Assembly: GCF_036404855.1 (NCBI RefSeq)
Contig: NZ_DASWYS010000168.1
Location: 1-36,758, forward strand
DNA length: 36,758 nucleotides
Source of the DNA: Pelomonas sp036404855
Lineage (GTDB): Bacteria > Pseudomonadota > Gammaproteobacteria > Burkholderiales > Burkholderiaceae_C
Direction of reading: 5' to 3'
The notes under the pieces are model-generated. The model had not been told where the DNA came from. It did no database searches and worked only from the letters and a program-made list of their open reading frames with translations. Of the stretch, positions 1 through 7,129 are shown one piece after another (positions within the stretch are counted from its first letter, which is position 1; the number at the start of each line of letters is the position of its first letter). The position numbers and the translations under genes are program-made.

Positions 1-144
1 GCGACGCTGCCCTACCAGGGTGCGTCTGGATGAAGCTCCCTCAGATGGGCGGACTTCCCGGGAAGGCCAGCAGCCCTTCTCATGAGGACCGCCGGAAAGA
101 GCAAAGAGCAATGGGCAAAGGGCGGATCCCATGCAGCGCCCCGG

Positions 145-1254
145 CTACACCTTGGCGAGATCCCTGCGCCCGCGCGGCGGGCGCTGCTTCTCCGGGCGCC
201 TTCGCAGCCACCACAACCACAGCCCGGCCACGCCGAGAAGCACCAGGGCCAGCCCCAGCAGCGCATTCACCACCTCGAGCGCGAGGCCGCCGAGCTCCCC
301 TGTATGCAGCGGATAGATGACACTGTTAGCGCGGGCGCCGGCGTCCAGTTCATTCCAGCGATCCACCCGCAGCAGCGCGCCGGTCAGCGGATGCATCCAG
401 ACTGAGGTCAGCCCGTTCGGGTGCGGGTCGTCAGCCAGGATCAGGCGCACGCGCACCGGCTTGGCCCCAACTGCCGGCACGGCGATGTAGCCAGCTGGCG
501 CCCCATCGAAACGGGCCCTGGCGGTCGCAACCAGCATGTCGAGCGCGACAGGCGGTCGAGCGCCCTCACCCGCACTCACATTGGGCGGAGCCAGCGGCAC
601 CTGTCCGGCAATGGACGTCACCGCCTGCGGAATCGGCTTCCAGGCCATGTAGGCGCCGCTGAACACCGGCACGGCGATGAGCAGGCCGAGCACCGCGCCG
701 CCGGTGCGATGCAGGTCGAACAGCCCCCGCAACAGCCCGCGGTCCAGCACCAGCGCAAAGCCCTGCTTCCAGCGCTTGGGCCACCAAAGCACCAGGCCGC
801 CAACCAGCAGGACCGCGTAGGCCAGGGCCAGCACGGCCAGCAGCGGCTTGCCCGTCTCATTCATCAGCAACGAGCTGTGCAGTTCGAAAACGAAGTTGAA
901 CGCCCCCTCGCGCTCGCCTCTGCGGCCCAGTTCCCGGCCATCGCGGGGGTCGAAGTGGACGAAACCCTCCCACGGAGTGCCCCGTACCGTCGCGCGCAGG
1001 CTCTCGCCCGGTTCACGCGGCGGGCGCAGCACGAAGGACGCGCCAGGTCCGAACTCGGCGCGCAGTATCTGCCGCGTGCGCTCCAGCAGGTCGGGTGCGG
1101 CCGCGCCCGCAGGCACGCTGAACAGCTCGGCATTGAGCCAGCGATCCAGCGGCTTGAGCACGACAAGGCTGCTGCCCAGCAGGGCCACGACGAGCAGCGG
1201 CAGGGCCAGCGCCAGCGCCAGCCAGCGGTGCAGCTTCAGCCAGAAGCGGCGCAT
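145..1254 (-). CDS. PepSY-associated TM helix membrane protein
   Basis: Inner-membrane protein of the PepSY-associated family (369 residues), often found beside TonB-dependent siderophore receptors and thought to help iron release or reduction; the exact reaction is not established. About four hydrophobic segments are visible: near residues 11-32, around 150-175, around 190-215 and near the C-terminus before a basic tail (LWLWWLRRRPEKQRPPRG). The FELHSSLL and YPLHTGELGG stretches carry the histidines typical of the family. I chose the ATG at 1254 because the protein then begins MRRFWLKLHRWLALAL, as the family does; a longer frame to 1677 runs inside the receptor gene. The ATG overlaps the receptor stop (ATGA), so the two are probably translationally coupled. 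Confidence 0.85.
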   Translation of the reverse strand: MRRFWLKLHRWLALALALPLLVVALLGSSLVVLKPLDRWLNAELFSVPAGAAAPDLLERTRQILRAEFGPGASFVLRPPREPGESLRATVRGTPWEGFVHFDPRDGRELGRRGEREGAFNFVFELHSSLLMNETGKPLLAVLALAYAVLLVGGLVLWWPKRWKQGFALVLDRGLLRGLFDLHRTGGAVLGLLIAVPVFSGAYMAWKPIPQAVTSIAGQVPLAPPNVSAGEGARPPVALDMLVATARARFDGAPAGYIAVPAVGAKPVRVRLILADDPHPNGLTSVWMHPLTGALLRVDRWNELDAGARANSVIYPLHTGELGGLALEVVNALLGLALVLLGVAGLWLWWLRRRPEKQRPPRGRRDLAKV

Positions 1255-3389
1255 CAGAAGCTGCGTCGCCAGCTGACGGTCAAGGTGCGCCCCCGTCCGG
1301 CGAAGTAGTCGTCGTTGGTGCCTGCCGGATTGGCCTGCGAGTAGTAGCCGACGTACTGCCGGTCGAACAGATTCTCGACCCCGACACCGAAGTCGCCCCA
1401 GGCCGTGCCGTAGGTGGCCGCCAGGTCGGCCAGCGTGTAGCCCTCGAAGTTCTCCTCCAGCCTCGAGGTGCCGACCACGCGGCCGGTGTTGATGTGGCGC
1501 GAAGCCAGGCGCGTGGCCTGCAGGCGCACATTGCCCTTGGGCGCGAACTGCCAGGCGGCGGCCAGCACCAGCTTGTCCGGTCCCTGCGAGCGAGCCCCCA
1601 GGCTCACGTCCAGCGGCGCGTCGGGCTGCGCCGCCGTCTTGCCGCGGGTGCGGGCATAGCTCGCGCTGAGCGTCCAATCCGCCAGCGGCTTGACTTCGCC
1701 GCTGAACTCGAAGCCCTTCACGTGGACTGGCACGCGCAGCACGCTGCCGACGCCGGTGGCCGCGTCGACGCGGATCTGGGAGCCTAGATCGGAGCGGGAG
1801 TCGTAGACCGACGCAGAGAAGCTGCCCAGGCGCCCGCGCCAGGCCAGACCCACTTCACGGTTGTCTGTGACCACGGGCTCCAGCGAGATCAGCTTGTCCA
1901 CCGACTGGTTGGCCGTGTTGACTGCCCGCAGCACCAAGCCTGCATCCGGCACGCCGAAGCCCTCGTTGTAGGCCACGAAGGTGGACCAGCCACCGCCCAG
2001 GCGCCAGACCGCCCCCAGGCTCTTGACCCACTGGTTGAAGCTGCGCTCGCCGCCCTGCACGGCGGTGTCCTTGTAGTAGGCCAGCGTCCGGTAGCTGTCG
2101 ACCCTGAGGTTGGCGCTCTCCCGGCGCGCACCGCCGCGGATGGTCAACGCCCCCACCTCGTACTCGAGCTGGGCGAAAGGCGCCGTGCTCGTGAACTTCA
2201 GCGGAGGCACCCACGTGCGGTCGGTGAGCGCCAGGCGCTGCTGGGATGTGTCCTTCAGCCAGTCCAGGCCGGTGGTCAGCTCAAGCCCCTCGACGAGCAG
2301 ATCGGGACGGGTCCAGCTCAGCTTGACGCCGGCCTTGTCGGCAACGACCTCGGATTGGTCGAAGAGCTGGCCCAGCGGCGCAATGCGCAAGTCCTGGAAG
2401 GTGGTCGCGGCCGTCGCGCCGTACAGGGCGGCGAAGTCCTGCTTGTAGACCTGGGCGCGCGCCTGGCCGCCGGCCAGGTCGCTGTGGCTCCAGTCCAGCG
2501 ACATGGTGCGCACGTCGTTGCGCGGCGGCTTGCCAACTGGCGTGCCGGGGGTGGCACCGGTGAGTTGGCCGGCAACGCGGTTGCCGGGAACCGGCTTCCA
2601 GTCGCCCTCCCCCTCCAGGCGGAACTTGTTGAACGACAGCTGAATGCGCTGGGCGCCGAAGTCGTGGCCAAGCTTGAAGAAGACGTCGCCGGCCTTCGAG
2701 TCCTGGGTATCGCCCTGCACGGCTTCCAGGCCGAGCCGGCGGCCGTCGCCGTCCACGCCCACCCCGCGCAACGTCGCGCCGACATGCAGCAGCGCGTCGA
2801 AGCTGCTTTTGTGCTCCAGCGTGTAGCCGGCTTTCCACAGGGCGTCGTCGCTGCGGCCTTGCGTGCCGTATTTCAGCTCGACACGGTGTCGGGTGCCCGT
2901 TTCGCGCGGCGTCCGGGAGATGAAGTTGATGATGCCGCCGGTGGCACCCAGCCCCTGGGCAGCGGACGCCCCGGAAATGACCTCGATGCGCTCGATGAGG
3001 GAGGGGTCGGCGAAGTACCCCTCGCGAGCACCATTGCGCAGCGGGTTGCTCTGCGGCACGCCGTCGAACAGCAGCAGCGCCGTACGCCCGCGCATGGACT
3101 CGCCAAAGGCTGTCATCTTCTGCCGCGACGGCGCGAAAGATGGCGCGAGCACCGACAGAACCGCACTCAGGTCCTCCGCGACCAGCGTCTGGGTCTCGAT
3201 CTCCTGCGCAGTGATGACCGCGACAGCGCCGGGAATCTTGTCGATGGCCTTGGTGCCGCGGGTGGCGGTGACAACCACGCGCTCCAGTTGCGGGTCGGAC
3301 GACTGCTGGGCCAGGGCGGGGAATGCAGACAACAGGACCAGCGCGAGCGGGCTGAGGCGGAAGGTGGCGGCCGGGAAAGCGAAGGACAT
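1254..3389 (-). CDS. TonB-dependent siderophore receptor
   Basis: Outer-membrane TonB-dependent receptor of 711 residues, probably for a ferric siderophore. A signal peptide (MSFAFPAATFRLSPLALVLL, ending ALAQ) is followed by a TonB-box-like segment (ERVVVTATRG) and a plug domain up to about residue 160 (DGVPQSNPL, IERIEVISGASAAQG, GGIINFISR). The rest is beta-barrel and ends in phenylalanine (TVSWRRSF), as barrel proteins do. The ATG at 3389 gives a clean signal peptide; an in-frame TTG at 3428 would add 13 residues and is less likely. It is followed with a 1-base overlap by the PepSY protein, and a Fur-like site lies upstream, so iron repression is likely. The substrate cannot be read from the sequence. 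Confidence 0.9.
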   Translation of the reverse strand: MSFAFPAATFRLSPLALVLLSAFPALAQQSSDPQLERVVVTATRGTKAIDKIPGAVAVITAQEIETQTLVAEDLSAVLSVLAPSFAPSRQKMTAFGESMRGRTALLLFDGVPQSNPLRNGAREGYFADPSLIERIEVISGASAAQGLGATGGIINFISRTPRETGTRHRVELKYGTQGRSDDALWKAGYTLEHKSSFDALLHVGATLRGVGVDGDGRRLGLEAVQGDTQDSKAGDVFFKLGHDFGAQRIQLSFNKFRLEGEGDWKPVPGNRVAGQLTGATPGTPVGKPPRNDVRTMSLDWSHSDLAGGQARAQVYKQDFAALYGATAATTFQDLRIAPLGQLFDQSEVVADKAGVKLSWTRPDLLVEGLELTTGLDWLKDTSQQRLALTDRTWVPPLKFTSTAPFAQLEYEVGALTIRGGARRESANLRVDSYRTLAYYKDTAVQGGERSFNQWVKSLGAVWRLGGGWSTFVAYNEGFGVPDAGLVLRAVNTANQSVDKLISLEPVVTDNREVGLAWRGRLGSFSASVYDSRSDLGSQIRVDAATGVGSVLRVPVHVKGFEFSGEVKPLADWTLSASYARTRGKTAAQPDAPLDVSLGARSQGPDKLVLAAAWQFAPKGNVRLQATRLASRHINTGRVVGTSRLEENFEGYTLADLAATYGTAWGDFGVGVENLFDRQYVGYYSQANPAGTNDDYFAGRGRTLTVSWRRSF

Positions 3390-3446
3390 CGAGAACGGTG
3401 ACAGCTGGCGAGCGAGTGCTCCATGCAAAGCAATGTTAACTGCAAA

Positions 3447-3461
3447 TGCGAATCAGTCTCA
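3447..3461 (-). promoter_or_regulatory. Candidate Fur box upstream of the TonB receptor
   Basis: On the minus strand this reads TGAGACTGATTCGCA. It matches 10 of the 14 fixed positions of the 7-1-7 Fur consensus TGATAATNATTATCA. It lies 58 bases upstream of the chosen receptor ATG, in the divergent region shared with the MarR gene. The position and the receptor function fit iron control; the match is partial and was judged by eye. Confidence 0.45.
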
Positions 3462-3533
3462 TTAAAGACAAAACAAGACCTCCCCTCCCGTCCGCCACGA
3501 GCGCGTCGGAGCCGGATGCCCGGCGAGCGTCCA

Positions 3534-3539
3534 TATAAT
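3534..3539 (+). promoter_or_regulatory. Candidate -10 element for the MarR gene
   Basis: A perfect TATAAT lies 30 bases upstream of the MarR start codon. No good -35 hexamer is seen about 17 bases upstream. The hexamer CCATAT occurs at 3531 and again at 3546, a 15-base period across the expected transcription start. That could be part of an autoregulatory site, but this is only a guess. Confidence 0.4.
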
Positions 3540-3568
3540 TAGCCGCCATATCATCTGCCGACACACCA

Positions 3569-4063
3569 ATGGAGCTGGAACAAAAGTACCTGGCGCTGAT
3601 ACGCGAAGCACAGCGGCGTGAGATGCCCGATCTCGAAGGCATTCGCCTGTGCTTCCAGACGCTGTCTCTCGCCACGGGTATCGACCGAGAGTGCGCAGCC
3701 CTTCTGGCGCCGCACGGCCTTTCTGAAGGGCGTTTCGTCCTGCTGTTCCTGCTCAATGCCGAGCCGGCCGGACTGGCGCCCAACGCCCTCGCCGACCGGG
3801 CGGGCGTCACCCGCGCCACCGTCACGGGACTGCTTGACGGACTGGAGCGCGAAGCGCTCATCGAGCGGCAAGCGGATGCCAAGGACCGGCGTGCACTGTG
3901 CATCCAGCTCACGCGCAAGGGGCGGCGTGTCGCCGAGGCCGTGCTCACGCAGCATGGCCGCTGGATCGCGAGTCTCTACGGCAACCTGTCGACACCGGAA
4001 AGGACGCAGTTGGCGACGCTGCTGGACAAGGTGGCCGCCAATCTCGGGGGCGCTGCACCATGA
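3569..4063 (+). CDS. MarR-family transcriptional regulator
   Basis: Winged-helix DNA-binding repressor of the MarR family, 164 residues, a typical length. The central part shows the family pattern: SEGRFVLLFLL, then the helix-turn-helix (LAPNALADRAGVTRATVTGLLDGLEREALIER) and the wing with the conserved D-x-R-R element (ADAKDRRALCIQLTRKGRR). The C-terminal helix (LSTPERTQLATLLDKVAANL) would form the dimer interface. It is divergent from the receptor operon and overlaps the following HEAT-repeat gene by 4 bases (ATGA), so those two are co-expressed. The ligand is unknown; it may control itself and its downstream partner. Confidence 0.88.
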   Translation: MELEQKYLALIREAQRREMPDLEGIRLCFQTLSLATGIDRECAALLAPHGLSEGRFVLLFLLNAEPAGLAPNALADRAGVTRATVTGLLDGLEREALIERQADAKDRRALCIQLTRKGRRVAEAVLTQHGRWIASLYGNLSTPERTQLATLLDKVAANLGGAAP

Positions 4064-4830
4064 GCACTGCCCGCAAAGGCGCAGCCCGAACCACAGACAT
4101 CCCCGCCGACGTGCTTCAGGCCTTGTCGCGTGGGGAAATCCAAAGCGCAAACCTGGCCGAATGCCTGGCGCTCGACCAGGCCGAGCTGGTCCGAACGGTC
4201 TTCCCCGACCTTCGCACCCGGGCGCTGGAGGAAGTCTCCACCGCCTGCGAACTCGGCGTCCTCAAGCGCATGGCCGGCATCGCCGCGGTGCTGCTGGACG
4301 AGATGGGCGAGGCCGCCATCGAGCGATGCCGGTCGCACGGGGCAGACACGGTGCGCGGCTGGGCGTGCTTCATGATCGGAGCCCGGCCCGGTCTCGATCT
4401 GCAGGCGCGGCTGGCCGCCATCCGGCCACTGGCTGACGACGCGCATTTTGGCGTTCGCGAATGGGCATGGTTGGCCATGCGCCCGCACCTGGCGCAGGAT
4501 CTCGAGACATCCATTGTCCTGCTGGCTCAGTGGACGACAGAGCCATCCGAGCGCCTGCGCCGCTATGCGAGCGAAGCCCTGCGCCCTCGCGGCGTGTGGT
4601 GCGCCCATATCGCAGCACTCAAGCGCGAGCCTGAGCAGGCGCTACCCATCCTGTCGCCCTTGCGAGCCGATCCCTCCATCTACGTGCAAGACTCGGTGGC
4701 CAACTGGCTGAACGACGCTGCGAAGGACCGGCCCGACTGGGTCCGCGACCTGTGTGCCCTATGGCTGCGGACCACTGCCGCTGCGAGCACCCATCGCATA
4801 TCCCAGCGCGCCCTGCGCAGTCTCGGGTAG
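4060..4830 (+). CDS. HEAT-repeat protein, DNA alkylation repair-like
   Basis: 256-residue, mostly helical protein resembling the HEAT-repeat DNA alkylation repair family (AlkC/AlkD-like). Supporting features are the N-terminal SRGEIQSANLAECLALDQ stretch, repeated paired helices through the middle (FGVREWAWLAMRPHL, ERLRRYASEALRPRG) and the C-terminal stretch YVQDSVANWLNDAAKDRP followed by a tryptophan- and arginine-rich end (QRALRSLG). AlkD-type enzymes excise positively charged alkylated bases; I cannot confirm the active-site residues, so a non-enzymatic DNA-binding role remains possible. The ATG at 4060 overlaps the MarR stop; a longer in-frame reading from 3898 lies inside MarR and is not credible. 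Confidence 0.65.
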   Translation: MSTARKGAARTTDIPADVLQALSRGEIQSANLAECLALDQAELVRTVFPDLRTRALEEVSTACELGVLKRMAGIAAVLLDEMGEAAIERCRSHGADTVRGWACFMIGARPGLDLQARLAAIRPLADDAHFGVREWAWLAMRPHLAQDLETSIVLLAQWTTEPSERLRRYASEALRPRGVWCAHIAALKREPEQALPILSPLRADPSIYVQDSVANWLNDAAKDRPDWVRDLCALWLRTTAAASTHRISQRALRSLG

Positions 4831-4909
4831 AGGGCAGGTGAAGGCGAATCAATCTGCGTCTTGGCCGATCCGACAACGAGTCGGCACAAGCGCACGGACA
4901 GTCGGCCGG

Positions 4910-5896
4910 TCACCGCTGGCCGCTGAGCTCCACGGCCTCCCGAACAATCTTGTCCATGGGTGTGGCCAGAATCGCCCTATCCGCGGGACTCTCTCGGATC
5001 GCAGCCATCCGCTCGCTGAGGGTGGCCTTCGCCCGCCCGAAGTGCCGCGCAACAGATGCGGCCGAGCACAGACGACACTGCACGGCCAGACAGGCGACAA
5101 GCGCGCGGCCTCGAGAGCCCTGGAAGTCCTTCCGTTCGGCCAGCGACAGGTCGGGATGCAAGCCCAATCGGGTCTGCACCCATAGCTCCAGCAACGCGAT
5201 CGCTCCGTCAATGCTCTTGCCCACGCTGGCTGCGACAAGCGTCGCTGCCGCGCCGCCGACATGCCTCGCCACAGCGCCGGCGGGACCGACCGTTCCTCTG
5301 GCGGGCACCATCCCCTTGGTCAACTCCCACTGCAGGACTTCGTGCTCGGAAGGTCTCGAGACGATCGCTCGACGGAGCGCGATGCGCCCCAGCGGCACCG
5401 TCACTGCCAGGCGTTCAAGCAGCGCGGTTGCATGGAACCCGTCCGCCATGGTCAGTCCGAGGATGGTCCTCAGGGCGGCTGAGCCACAGGCCGTTGGAGA
5501 AGCACTCAATCCGGTGGACACGGGCCTCCAGGCCAGCATGCGGACTTCATTGAGCAACTGATCGGCGCTGTCGATCGGCTGTGCCCGGTATCGCCCCGAG
5601 AAAACAGGCCCGAATGCTCCATCCGCCTCGCGGACTCGCTTGGCGATCATGTTCGACAGGCCATTGCCAAGCGCCGCCGCTGAGTCTCCCGCCGACAGCA
5701 ACGACAACAGATGAATTTCCCCGGGCAGAACCAAGTAGTACAAAAGCTCGCGGCCGGGCAGTTGATGCGCGCCAAGCAACCGTGTGCGGATCTGCTTGAC
5801 GAGTGATGCGCTGCCGACAAGGTCGCGCCCGACCACGGCCCGCCAATACACATGCCAGGCCCTCGCCACCATGCCGTCAATGATGGAGCGCTCCAT
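4910..5896 (-). CDS. Degenerate Y1/REP-associated transposase-like protein
   Basis: 328-residue protein whose N-terminal half resembles Y1 (IS200/REP-associated) transposases. AWHVYWRAVVGRDLV stands where the family has its N-terminal strand, and FSGRYRAQPID with LLNEVRMLAWRPVSTGL matches the usual W-Q-x-R-Y and Y-I-x-x-N-P-V-R-A-G-L block. The HUH metal site, normally N-H-U-H after a hydrophobic strand, reads LVLPGEIHLL, so the first histidine is gone; asparagine in the N-P-V element is also replaced. The C-terminal part (ASVARHFGRAKATLSERMAAI) looks like a helix-turn-helix. It is probably a non-transposing DNA-binding protein. It diverges from the lasso precursor gene, so it may regulate it. 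The start at 5896 has an SD-like AGAGGT too close to the ATG and is uncertain. Confidence 0.6.
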   Translation of the reverse strand: MERSIIDGMVARAWHVYWRAVVGRDLVGSASLVKQIRTRLLGAHQLPGRELLYYLVLPGEIHLLSLLSAGDSAAALGNGLSNMIAKRVREADGAFGPVFSGRYRAQPIDSADQLLNEVRMLAWRPVSTGLSASPTACGSAALRTILGLTMADGFHATALLERLAVTVPLGRIALRRAIVSRPSEHEVLQWELTKGMVPARGTVGPAGAVARHVGGAAATLVAASVGKSIDGAIALLELWVQTRLGLHPDLSLAERKDFQGSRGRALVACLAVQCRLCSAASVARHFGRAKATLSERMAAIRESPADRAILATPMDKIVREAVELSGQR

Positions 5897-6162
5897 ACCT
5901 CTATGACGAAGGCGGCAAAGAAGTTTCCCCCCCTAACTTGGAACGCGATCCCTTTCGTTCGGCTCTGAGAGCAACTAACTTTCAGTCCGAACAGACACGA
6001 TGCCGTCGACCGGCTCGGATGGGAACCCCAATCGGCCGAAATCTCAGCGCCGACGCCCCTCTCATGCCGGCGGATGCTCCCGAACGCACAAAGCACACCG
6101 ACGAAATTGCTTTTCGAGTCGGAGGGATGTCTCTATCTTTGTCCCGCCAGAGGTGAATACCG
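5897..6162. promoter_or_regulatory. Divergent intergenic region upstream of the lasso precursor
   Basis: 266 bases between the divergent Y1-like gene and the precursor gene. It must hold both promoters. I see a run of seven C at 5927-5933, a possible TTGCTT (6107) and a TATCTT (6134), but their spacing of 21 bases is too long for a standard sigma-70 promoter, so no promoter is called. A strong Shine-Dalgarno (AGAGGTGA, 6149-6156) ends the region. Confidence 0.5.
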
Positions 6163-6324
6163 ATGGCATTCGTGTCCTCAACTCAACTGGAGAACGTCAT
6201 GAGCGACGAACTGGACCTGGAGATGGTCGACCTGGGCGATGCCAAGGAGCAGACGAAGGGCCTGCAGCAAGGCATCGAAGACGAAGCGAATGAAACCGCT
6301 CCGTTCCTGTATCCGGTGCCCTGA
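6163..6324 (+). CDS. Lasso peptide precursor
   Basis: Short gene for a lasso peptide precursor (53 residues from the ATG at 6163). The leader contains DLGDAKEQTK, matching the proteobacterial lasso leader pattern L-G-x-A-x-x-x-T-x before the core, with the conserved threonine at -2. The predicted 21-residue core starts GLQQGIEDEA and ends PFLYPVP. Gly1 can close a ring on Glu7, Asp8 or Glu9; the start resembles astexin-1 (GLSQGVEPD, ring to residue 9), so Glu9 is my first guess. Phe16, Leu17 and Tyr18 are candidate plugs. The start at 6163 has a strong AGAGGTGA six bases upstream; the ATG at 6199 (GGAG, six bases upstream) would give 41 residues with the same core. The next genes encode the matching protease, cyclase and exporter. 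Confidence 0.9.
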   Translation: MAFVSSTQLENVMSDELDLEMVDLGDAKEQTKGLQQGIEDEANETAPFLYPVP

Positions 6325-6342
6325 CTGAGCAGCGGTGAGAAA

Positions 6343-6366
6343 GCGCGCAGGCGGCCGACTGCGCGC
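6343..6366 (+). promoter_or_regulatory. Stem-loop between precursor and processing genes
   Basis: Perfect 8-base inverted repeat, GCGCGCAG at 6343-6350 and CTGCGCGC at 6359-6366, with an 8-base loop. Beyond one mismatch, three more pairs form (6339-6341 with 6368-6370). It lies between the precursor stop (6324) and the McjB-type start (6386). Only two T follow, so it is a weak terminator at best. It could cause partial termination or protect the 3' end of precursor mRNA, giving more precursor than enzyme. Confidence 0.6.
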
Positions 6367-6385
6367 CTTCAACAGAGAACACCCC

Positions 6386-7117
6386 ATGCGCCTGACCACG
6401 TCCCCACAGCGCCGCTATCGGCTCGCGGACCATGTGCGCGCATGCGTCCACGACGGACATGTCATCTTGCTGGACCTGCGGCGCGACAAGTACGTGGGCA
6501 TCGCTGGCGACCAACAGGCGGCTCTCTCCGAAATCATTGCTGGCTGGCCCGCTGAAGGCGGCGCCTCAGATTCATCGTCCGCAGGTTGCCCCCTGGAATC
6601 CTGGCTGCACAGGCTGGCAGCGCAGCACATGCTGTCAGACGCGAGCACCACGGCACCGCCATGCGCGCCTCTCGCGGAGCCGCTTGAAAGCCTCGACATC
6701 GAGTGCGGCGTACGCCCTCCTCGAATCGGCTGGCAGCGTCCGATGAACCTCGCCTGGGCCTTCACGATCGCCACCTACTGGATCAAGCATCTCAGCCTGG
6801 CCGAGATCGAAAGCCGCATCGGCCTCTTGCGAAGGCCTGCTGGCTCGGGCGACTGGGCCGCGAGCACAGCCCATCTGCGCGACGCAGTGTCGTCCTACAC
6901 GCGACTGCGTCCCTTCGTCTTCACCGTGCATGACCAGTGCCTACGAGACTCGTTGACCTTGCTCCGATTCCTCGCCACGGAAGGGCTTTTCGCCCAATGG
7001 GTCATCGGGGTCCGAACCCGCCCGTTCGCTGCGCATTCATGGCTGCAAACCGGCCATGTGGTGCTCAACGACGTTCGCGAGCACGTGCGCACGTACACGC
7101 CGATCCTCGTGGTCTAG
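6386..7117 (+). CDS. Lasso peptide leader protease (McjB type, B1-B2 fusion)
   Basis: 243-residue fused B protein that binds the precursor leader and cleaves it off. The N-terminal 80 residues resemble the PqqD-like recognition element (RLADHVRACVHDGHVILLDLRRDKY). The C-terminal part is a transglutaminase-like cysteine protease with Cys185 (VHDQCLRDS), His217 (AHSWLQ) and Asp229 (VLNDV). The spacing of 32 and 12 residues is the same as in McjB (C150, H182, D194). The ATG at 6386 starts MRLTTSPQRRYRLADHVR, fitting the family; an upstream in-frame start at 6335 would run into the stem-loop. It is 61 bases after the precursor and 12 bases before the cyclase. Confidence 0.9.
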   Translation: MRLTTSPQRRYRLADHVRACVHDGHVILLDLRRDKYVGIAGDQQAALSEIIAGWPAEGGASDSSSAGCPLESWLHRLAAQHMLSDASTTAPPCAPLAEPLESLDIECGVRPPRIGWQRPMNLAWAFTIATYWIKHLSLAEIESRIGLLRRPAGSGDWAASTAHLRDAVSSYTRLRPFVFTVHDQCLRDSLTLLRFLATEGLFAQWVIGVRTRPFAAHSWLQTGHVVLNDVREHVRTYTPILVV

Positions 7118-7129
7118 GTTCCACCGGCC

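Noticed and set aside
1..144. Possible end of a gene entering from the left
   Set aside because: A short plus-strand frame ends at 85, but it has no recognisable motif and too little sequence to judge.
2355..3401. 348-codon open frame on the plus strand
   Set aside because: Antisense to the first TonB receptor, with a composition typical of shadow frames.
4910..5896. An active IS200-type insertion sequence
   Set aside because: The HUH motif is incomplete and no flanking hairpin ends were seen.
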